From NCBI RefSeq assembly GCF_000755285.1, contig NZ_BBMK01000002.1, forward strand, positions 248,001-312,000: 64,000 nt of DNA, read 5' to 3'. Both the position numbers and the translations under genes were made by a program. Positions 58,204-64,000 of this stretch are shown one piece after another (within the stretch, counting starts at the first letter, position 1; every line of letters starts with the position of its first letter). The notes under the pieces are model-generated. The model made no database searches, was not told the origin of the DNA, and saw nothing but the letters and a program-made list of their open reading frames with translations. This DNA is from Nonlabens ulvanivorans. GTDB lineage: Bacteria; Bacteroidota; Bacteroidia; Flavobacteriales; Flavobacteriaceae.

Positions 58204-59923
58204 TTAAAATCGTTGTTGAATAGAGAATTGTACTCTATTTTGATCCAGTGCGGCACCAGGTTTAGAATTACCGTATCTGAAATTTGTATAGCGATACTGC
58301 AGTTTACATTGCAGTTTTTTAGTCAGTTTATAACCCAATCTTAGGTTTAAGTTTTTTCTATAATCTGTAGTGAATCCAGGAACGTCTACATGAGCAAAGT
58401 TGAATCCTATGGAAGGTGTCAATTTTTTATCTAGCATTTTGTAGCTGGCTATAAGACCATAATTCAACATGGTAAAATCTCCAGTAGGTAATTCGTTTTC
58501 TAGATAGATACCTTGTAAACCGATGCTCAGAGGCTTTTCTAAGAAAGAGATATTATAATTGATAGAGTAGGTGGCGTTTTCCGCTTTCGCGAAAGCGTTA
58601 CTAACGACATCAAATTGCTCAAAACTGGTCAGCGCCACATTACCTGTAATAAAGTGCATGTACTTTTCTGTTTTAAACGTGTAGGAAGGAGATACCGTGA
58701 TGGAATTATTGACTAGTTCTATGCGTTGATTCAATATGTTAGCATCGTTTTTGAATCCAAAGTTGCTGTAGTTGAGGTTGACAGAGAAAGATTCTGTCAC
58801 TTGTGCAAATAGGTTTGCGTTAGAAATAATACGTTCTGAAGACGATAATTTTGTATTGTTTAAATTATTAGTTCTGATACCAAAACTACCTGTAAAGTTT
58901 ACTTTGTTGTCAAATAGTTTCATACCTGTATTGACCTTATAGTCTAGTATATCGCGTTCTACAAATCGATATCCCACGGGTAAAAATCCTGGACCTATAT
59001 ATTGTACTTCACCACCTAATTGAAATTTATCTCCTTTCCAGTCTATGCGTGTGTTATGAGAGAAGTCTGCAGTAGTACTTGCATTAACGGTGATAAAATC
59101 TTCTACTGCGGTAATATAATCTTCATCAATGACTCCATTATTAAAGAGATCTTTGGTAAATATAGATCCAGCAGTCTCTGTACGGATGTTTAGTTTTTTA
59201 AACACCTTAAATTCTGCATATGGTGAAATGGTCAAACCTTCAATAGGTTCTATTCCTATAGGATTAGCAAATACAGAATTTTTATGATCTCTTACACGTA
59301 CTACGTTAATCGTGAATTTAGAGCCTTCTATTTTTCCTACTCCTATACGTGCCGTGATAATACTTTGTTCATAGGCACCAGGTATGTTTAACAATATATC
59401 TGGTTCGATAGCACGTTGAGATTTTCCTACTGCTGCAGATAGAATAAATTTACCTGGGTTTATTTCTAGACCAACTCCAAAGATGGGTATGTCACCAGTA
59501 GTTAGTGGTGTATACATAGGTGTTTGCGTACCAAAAAAGCCTTGAGCCCATTTATACTTAGGATTGATGCTTATGTTGTTCGCTGGGTTTTGAATATAAT
59601 CTAGAGCGCTTTCTTCTGGAACACTAGGCAAATTATAAATAACGTCTTGATTAGTAACGTTGACACTTATAGGTATACTAAAGTGCTTGCCAAAGTTGAT
59701 GCTCATTTGAGCGTTAAGTCTTAGCAGGTTTTCCGGATATCGAGGTCTAAAGCTCGCATAATTTTCTTGAGTGTAGGAGTAGTAGTCATAGTAAAAACCT
59801 AAACTACCGGTCACCTGAACAGGTGACTTTTTATCTTCTTTTTCATCTTGTGCTTTACTAACATGAAAACCCATCAATAAACACAATAATAATGTAAAAA
59901 CGATTTGAACATTCTTCCCCCAT
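58204..59923 (-). CDS. Outer-membrane beta-barrel protein of the surface cassette (start damaged)
   Basis: About 573 residues. Five G at the start (59917-59921) should be four; ATGGGGAAGAATGTT then gives MGKNVQIVFTLLLCLLMGF, a proper signal peptide ending VSKAQ. The mature protein is rich in amphipathic strands (GSLGFYYDYYSYTQ, RLNAQMSINFGKHFSIPISVNVTNQ) and ends YRYTNFRYGNSKPGAALDQNRVQFSIQQRF with the terminal aromatic residue of outer-membrane barrels. No TonB plug is seen. It ends 12 bases before the giant gene, so it likely begins the five-gene operon. It may anchor or export the giant protein. A palindromic repeat is read as AFAKA at 58582-58597. Confidence 0.82.
58582..58597. repeat. 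Palindromic repeat copy 10 (in barrel protein)
   Basis: CGCTTTCGCGAAAGCG, read as NAFAKAEN inside a barrel strand or turn. Confidence 0.9.
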
Positions 59924-60257
59924 AATGTTTTAGTCTTGATAAAAAGTCACCTTCAATTGAATAATTAATTCAGGCTTCTTCAATTTAACAAGAACAATTA
60001 GAGACTTATATTAAGAAAAGACAATGGTGATTTATTCAATGGTTGGTTTCATTCCATGAAATGCTGATTTGGTTCCTTAACATATTTTAACATTTTTAAA
60101 GCTTTATAGGTAGAGGATAAATTGTTTGTAATTATTAAAGTGTCTGTAAATAACTATTTTAAGTATTAATATGATTATCGATACTTCTAAAAAACGAGTT
60201 AATTCGTAATTAATTAAGAGTATTCTAAATGACACCTCTGTATATTGAAAATAAAAA
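59924..60257. other. Divergent intergenic region
   Basis: 334 AT-rich bases between the surface cassette and the PNPOx-like gene. No consensus TAnnTTTG element, terminator or repeat is convincing. Only short low-complexity stretches are seen. Confidence 0.5.
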
Positions 60258-60758
60258 ATGAGTTCAGAAAACCTATACCAAAGAGAAGCTTTAGAGAAAT
60301 ACTTAGAATTATCCAGATCGATTGAGACCAGTATGATGCTTACTAATCTAGGATCAAAGCCAGTTGACAGTATACCGATGACGCCTAAGAGAATTAATGA
60401 TAATGGATCAATCTTATTTTTCAGTAAAAGCACGAGTGATCACAATAAAAACATTGAAAAAGATGCAGATACTCAATTGATTTTTAGTGATGTGAAGTCT
60501 AAAGAGTTTTTGAGCGTTTATGGAGCTACTAGTATTAGTAAGGATCCAATTTTAATTGAGGAACTTTATGGAAATCTTGATAATAATTGGTTTGATGGAA
60601 AAGATGACCCAACAATCACAGTGTTGACCTTCACACCAGAGCAGGCTCAATATTGGGATACTAAAACAAATTCAATTCTAACCTTAGCAAAATTAGCCTA
60701 CACTGCTATTACCGGTGATGAAACAGAAATAGGAACTAGTGGAAGTTTAAAATTATAA
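60258..60758 (+). CDS. Pyridoxamine 5'-phosphate oxidase-like stress protein
   Basis: 166 residues, PNPOx split-barrel fold of the general stress protein 26 kind: KYLELSRSIETSMMLTNLGSKPVDSIPMTPKR, ILFFSKSTSDHNKNIEKDADTQLIF and FLSVYGATSISKD. A flavin-binding protein is likely; the substrate is unknown. The hemerythrin gene starts 10 bases after it, which suggests a shared role in redox or stress response. Confidence 0.88.
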   Translation: MSSENLYQREALEKYLELSRSIETSMMLTNLGSKPVDSIPMTPKRINDNGSILFFSKSTSDHNKNIEKDADTQLIFSDVKSKEFLSVYGATSISKDPILIEELYGNLDNNWFDGKDDPTITVLTFTPEQAQYWDTKTNSILTLAKLAYTAITGDETEIGTSGSLKL

Positions 60759-60768
60759 AACCAACGAT

Positions 60769-61203
60769 ATGAATATTTTTGAAGCCCTTAGAAAAGATCA
60801 TGAAATCCAAAGAGAACTTTGTGATCAACTAGTCCATACATCTGGTGATACAGCATTGAGAAAAAACATGTTTAAAAAATTAAAACATGAACTAGCTATT
60901 CATGCAGATGCTGAGGAAAGACATTTTTATGTTCCCTTAATTGAATCTGATCTTACTCAAGAAAAAGCTAGACATAGTATTGCCGAGCATCACGAAATGG
61001 ATGAGTTAGTTGAAAAACTAGAAGAAACAGACATGGATAGCAGTGCATGGCTCAAGTACATGAAAGAGTTGGCACATCAAGTAGAACATCATCTTGATGA
61101 AGAAGAACAAGAGGTTTTTCAACTTGCAGGTAAAGCACTTAACGAAAAAGAAAAAACTAGTCTAGCAAAAGATTATCAAGAATTTATGGAGCAAAACAGA
61201 TAG
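60769..61203 (+). CDS. Hemerythrin-domain protein
   Basis: 144 residues, four-helix bundle with di-iron ligands visible as His in LRKDHEIQRE, ELAIHADAEERHFYVPL, AEHHEMDEL and HQVEHHLDEEEQEVF. It binds oxygen, nitric oxide or acts in iron-sulfur repair in relatives. Cytoplasmic, as no signal peptide is seen. It is followed by a strong terminator. Confidence 0.91.
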   Translation: MNIFEALRKDHEIQRELCDQLVHTSGDTALRKNMFKKLKHELAIHADAEERHFYVPLIESDLTQEKARHSIAEHHEMDELVEKLEETDMDSSAWLKYMKELAHQVEHHLDEEEQEVFQLAGKALNEKEKTSLAKDYQEFMEQNR

Positions 61204-61221
61204 TAATATCTGAATATCATG

Positions 61222-61256
61222 AAAAAAAATCCGATCAGCTGATCGGATTTTTTTTA
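61222..61256. terminator. Bidirectional terminator after hemerythrin
   Basis: Perfect self-complementary stem AAAATCCGATCAG/CTGATCGGATTTT with A and T runs on the two sides. It also forms the end of the small minus-strand gene. Confidence 0.9.
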
Positions 61257-61382
61257 TAAATAGCTTTCAAAGCGTGAAGATGATGGTGTAATATTCATGT
61301 CTTCGTCATCATAATTTTCATGATCATCAATAGTCTTACGCTTGTAATCGCTATAGCCGTTAGGTGAAAATGTGTGATCCAT
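61254..61382 (-). CDS. Small acidic hypothetical protein
   Basis: 42 residues (MDHTFSPNGYSDYKRKTIDD then a DDED stretch, ending RFESYL). Its stop codon lies in the T run of the terminator. Codon use and the Tyr/Asp-rich composition look coding, but no family is recognised and no ribosome binding site is clear. Confidence 0.5.
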   Translation of the reverse strand: MDHTFSPNGYSDYKRKTIDDHENYDDEDMNITPSSSRFESYL

Positions 61383-61484
61383 AGTTTTTTTTATAAATTT
61401 AGAAGAAATGTCTATTTCAGGTTTTTAATAAATTCTTAATTGATATTGTATTAACATAAATAATAAGTTGGCTAAACAATCCAT

Positions 61485-62888
61485 TTACAATTCAACAGCA
61501 ACCTCTTCATGAATCACATTTTGCTCACCATATTTTTTAAGGTAAGCTCTGATAATTTGATTGGTATGAAAGTTTGCAGCCTTGCGATCTATGAAATCTT
61601 CACAGTCTGATAAGGAGTTGATCGTTGCATAACGATCAACATAACCATAACCTTGATATTCACCATCTTTTACGAGAATAAAACAGGATTCTTCATGGGT
61701 TCTGCCAGGCTGTTTGATGATATAATTAGGATTCTGATTATGTAAAGATTCTATCGCCTGTTGTGCGCGCAAATTGTATAAAGAAACAAGCTCTTCTTTT
61801 TTACACACTCCTTTACAGTTCTTTAATTTATAATGTGATGTACAATCCTCTTTAGTTTTAAAGCTACAATATCGAGGACACAAATTATAATCTGCACAAA
61901 GCTGTTCTAGTTGCTCCACTGCATGAGCGCGGTTATAATGTGTCACTACAGAATAATCATAGGACTTAACCAATCCTACTGCAAATTGAACAATCCCTAG
62001 CTGATTTTTATAATGCAGGATTTGATAGGCTGGTTTAGGCTTTTTTTGAACCACATTAAACCGAGGATAATGTTTTTTAATCAAGTCAGATTCTTGCAAT
62101 AAAGCAACCAGCTCATTACCCGTCACGATATGATCGATATGAAAAATCTCTTGACACATCAAGTAAGACTTAGACGTTTTAGAATAGAAATGAGATAATA
62201 CACGTTTACGTATATTAATAGCCTTACCTATGTAAATGATTTTATGACCTTTATCTTTAAAAATATAAACGCCAGCGGTTTCAGGTAATTCATCAAATTG
62301 TGAACGTTCCAGATGTGGCGGAAAAGTTCCTTCTTTAAATGTATCTTTAACAAATTTGTCAAACGTCACACCATCATCATCTATTGCGAGTAACTTTTTA
62401 AAAAGGATGACCGTCGCATCGGTATCACCTTCGGCGCGATGTCTATTGATTAATGGAATGTCTATCGCATCACATAATTTACCTAAACTATACGACCTCA
62501 TTCCTGGTATTAACTCTCTAGATAATCTTACTGTGCATAATTTTTTACGATTAAAATCGTGATGTAGTCTTTTAAACTCGTTGCGCAATACATTGTAGTC
62601 AAAGTTGACATTATGTGCTACAAAAATGCAATCCTTGGTAAAGCTCAAGATCTCTTCGGCAACATCTGCAAATACTGGTGCACTGGCTACCATAGCATTA
62701 TCAATACCGGTTAAAGTCGTAATGTAATCTGGGATTAAAACTTCTGGATCTATTAAAGAGCTGTATTTATCCAGTATGGTATCGCCGCGCATGCGTACTA
62801 TGCAAATCTCGGTCATACGATTACCGCTCATACGGTTACCAGTAGTCTCTATGTCAACGACACAATATAAATTTTCAAGATGATTCAA
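61485..62888 (-). CDS. Exonuclease plus GIY-YIG endonuclease fusion
   Basis: 467 residues. The N-terminal DnaQ-like DEDDh exonuclease (about 1-170) has CVVDIETTGN, HNVNFDYNVLRNEF and HRAEGDTDATVILF. A GIY-YIG domain like that of UvrC follows (about 200-285: GVYIFKDKGHKIIYIGKAINIRKRV). The C-terminal half has Cys-containing CPRYCSFKTKEDC and a UvrC-like region. Such Cho-like fusions are thought to act in DNA repair; the partner is unknown. Single gene with 100 bases of spacer to the small ORF. Confidence 0.9.
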   Translation of the reverse strand: MNHLENLYCVVDIETTGNRMSGNRMTEICIVRMRGDTILDKYSSLIDPEVLIPDYITTLTGIDNAMVASAPVFADVAEEILSFTKDCIFVAHNVNFDYNVLRNEFKRLHHDFNRKKLCTVRLSRELIPGMRSYSLGKLCDAIDIPLINRHRAEGDTDATVILFKKLLAIDDDGVTFDKFVKDTFKEGTFPPHLERSQFDELPETAGVYIFKDKGHKIIYIGKAINIRKRVLSHFYSKTSKSYLMCQEIFHIDHIVTGNELVALLQESDLIKKHYPRFNVVQKKPKPAYQILHYKNQLGIVQFAVGLVKSYDYSVVTHYNRAHAVEQLEQLCADYNLCPRYCSFKTKEDCTSHYKLKNCKGVCKKEELVSLYNLRAQQAIESLHNQNPNYIIKQPGRTHEESCFILVKDGEYQGYGYVDRYATINSLSDCEDFIDRKAANFHTNQIIRAYLKKYGEQNVIHEEVAVEL

Positions 62889-63015
62889 ATGATGTAGTTT
62901 GGAAATGTTCCAAAATTATGGAATAATTCCAATTAACATAGCTTAAATTGGATTTTTAACATACTTAAGATATCATCAAGCTATGACTCAAATATTAAAA
63001 TCTCACTAATAAAAA

Positions 63016-64000
63016 TTAACTACTACAGCTCAACATACTACAACCAACTTTGTTGCGAGCCCAATCAGGTCGCAGATCATACCATTTGTCAAATTCTGGT
63101 TGTTCGTCATACGGTCGCTGCAACATTCGGTAGACCTCATTTAATAAGGTATAATCACCTTTATCGGCATCATCGATGACCAGTTGTGCGATGTAATTTC
63201 TAAGTACGTATTTAGGATTTATAGCATTCATTTGTTGTTGTTTCGCTTTCGCGAAAGCGATACCATCCATACCCAACGCATCCTGTTCTAGCTGTAATCG
63301 TTGTAAATAACGCTCTAACCATTCTAGCCAGCTCCATTGATGAGGCTCGCTGATGTTCTCCAGATCATAGAAAGCCATTGATATAGTTACAAAAGCTTTA
63401 TCGGCATCCATTTGTGGTTCAATCAAAGCTAGTTCTCTGAAGAACAAGGTCATGTCGGTCTCGTGTAACTGTAGATGATGTTCTAAAGTAGCGATAAGCT
63501 CTTGATCATTTTCTTGCGATGTTTGAAGACCCAATTTACTTTGCATCATCGTGAGATACTGCGACTGATAATTTGCTTTATAATCGTTTAAAATGGCTTC
63601 TAATGCAGGACCATCATTAATTAATTCATACAATGCATTTGCCAGTTGTAATAGGTTCCATAAACTATCTCTGGTTGTGCACCATAGCGGTATCTCTTGT
63701 TTTGTCGGTCTGTCGTGTTAGGTGTCCATCCATGATCATAAGGCTCTAACCAGCCATAAGGTCCATAATCTATGGTGAGACCTAGAATAGACATATTATC
63801 GGTGTTCATAACACCATGTACAAACCCGACACGTTGCCAGTGAATGATGGTATCGAGTGTGCGAGCGGTAACTTCTTTAAAGAATTGTAAGTAGGCCTCT
63901 TTACCGGTCGTGGTAATATGACTATAAAATGTTTTAATGGTATAATCTGTAAGCTGCTTCAAATACTCTGGATTACCTTGCGCTGCCGCCCATTCAAAAT
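63016..64000 (-). CDS. selO: Protein adenylyltransferase SelO, C-terminal part (frameshifted, window edge)
   Basis: About the last 329 residues of SelO (YdiU), a pseudokinase-fold enzyme that AMPylates proteins. The visible part starts in the FEWAAAQGNPEYLKQLTDY region, includes GFVHGVMNTDNMSILGLTIDYGPYGWLEPY with the catalytic-loop Asp/Asn, and RYRYGAQPEIVYWNLLQLANAL. One T is missing near 63655. The C-terminus ends CSMLSCSS; the Cys at the antepenultimate position is where eukaryotic SelO carries selenocysteine. A palindromic repeat is read as AFAKA at 63244-63259. Confidence 0.92.
63244..63259. repeat. Palindromic repeat copy 11 (in selO)
   Basis: CGCTTTCGCGAAAGCG, read as IAFAKAKQQ just before the conserved NPKYVLRNY motif. 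Confidence 0.9.

Overview
The window comes from an AT-rich marine Flavobacteriaceae-type Bacteroidota chromosome (Nonlabens/Dokdonia-like; the genus is inferred, not proven). Supporting signs are TAnnTTTG promoter elements, weak ribosome binding sites, a fused CcoN-CcoO cbb3 oxidase, LytTR/His_kinase two-component systems, TonB/OmpA-type surface proteins and a curli system of the Bacteroidota type.

Layout. 0-5 kb: N-terminus of a DEAD-box helicase, a two-domain OmpA protein, an alkyladenine glycosylase and a lipoprotein / seven-helix protein / histidine kinase / LytTR regulator operon. 5-7 kb: htpG. 7.4-16.3 kb: curli locus, with three long tandem curlins, a short CsgB-like curlin, a CsgE with a CsgH-like N-terminal half, CsgF, a CsgG with an added C-terminal beta-barrel and a beta-propeller-like lipoprotein. 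16.6-19.7 kb: beta-helix lipoprotein, thioesterase and glutamine cyclotransferase on the minus strand. 19.7 kb: SRP RNA, then an SDR enzyme. 20.7-30.3 kb: Crp/Fnr regulator and the complete cbb3 oxidase locus ccoI-S-NO-Q-P-G-H, a TauE/SafE-like protein and a small membrane protein. 30.5-32.6 kb: divergent hemN and hemJ. 32.8-35.4 kb: two paralogous secreted proteins. 35.4-40.8 kb: sterol desaturase, alpha-amylase, TrkH and a DUF2891 lipoprotein. 40.7-44.2 kb: Nramp-like transporter plus pxpABC (5-oxoprolinase). 44.3-45.3 kb: YihY/BrkB. 45.3-59.9 kb: five-gene minus-strand cassette of outer-membrane barrel, ~2,350-residue secreted protein, FnIII protein, Reg_prop sensor kinase and LytTR regulator. 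60-64 kb: PNPOx-like protein, hemerythrin, exonuclease/GIY-YIG protein and the C-terminus of SelO.

Sequence quality matters here. About 29 single- or double-base indels break otherwise intact conserved genes, including htpG, ccoI, ccoNO, pxpA/B and csgG. Most sit in short homopolymers: runs of four G or C appear as 5, 6 or 7, and A or T runs lose one base. I read these as sequence errors, annotate through them, and give the coordinates.

Three cross-cutting signals stand out. A perfect palindrome (core CGCTTTCGCGAAAGCG) occurs 11 times, six of them inside conserved coding sequences and in all three reading phases. FNR-type sites TGATAATTRTCA precede ccoI, ccoS/ccoNO and hemN, each about 43 bases before the predicted transcription start. 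Hairpins follow every long curlin gene.
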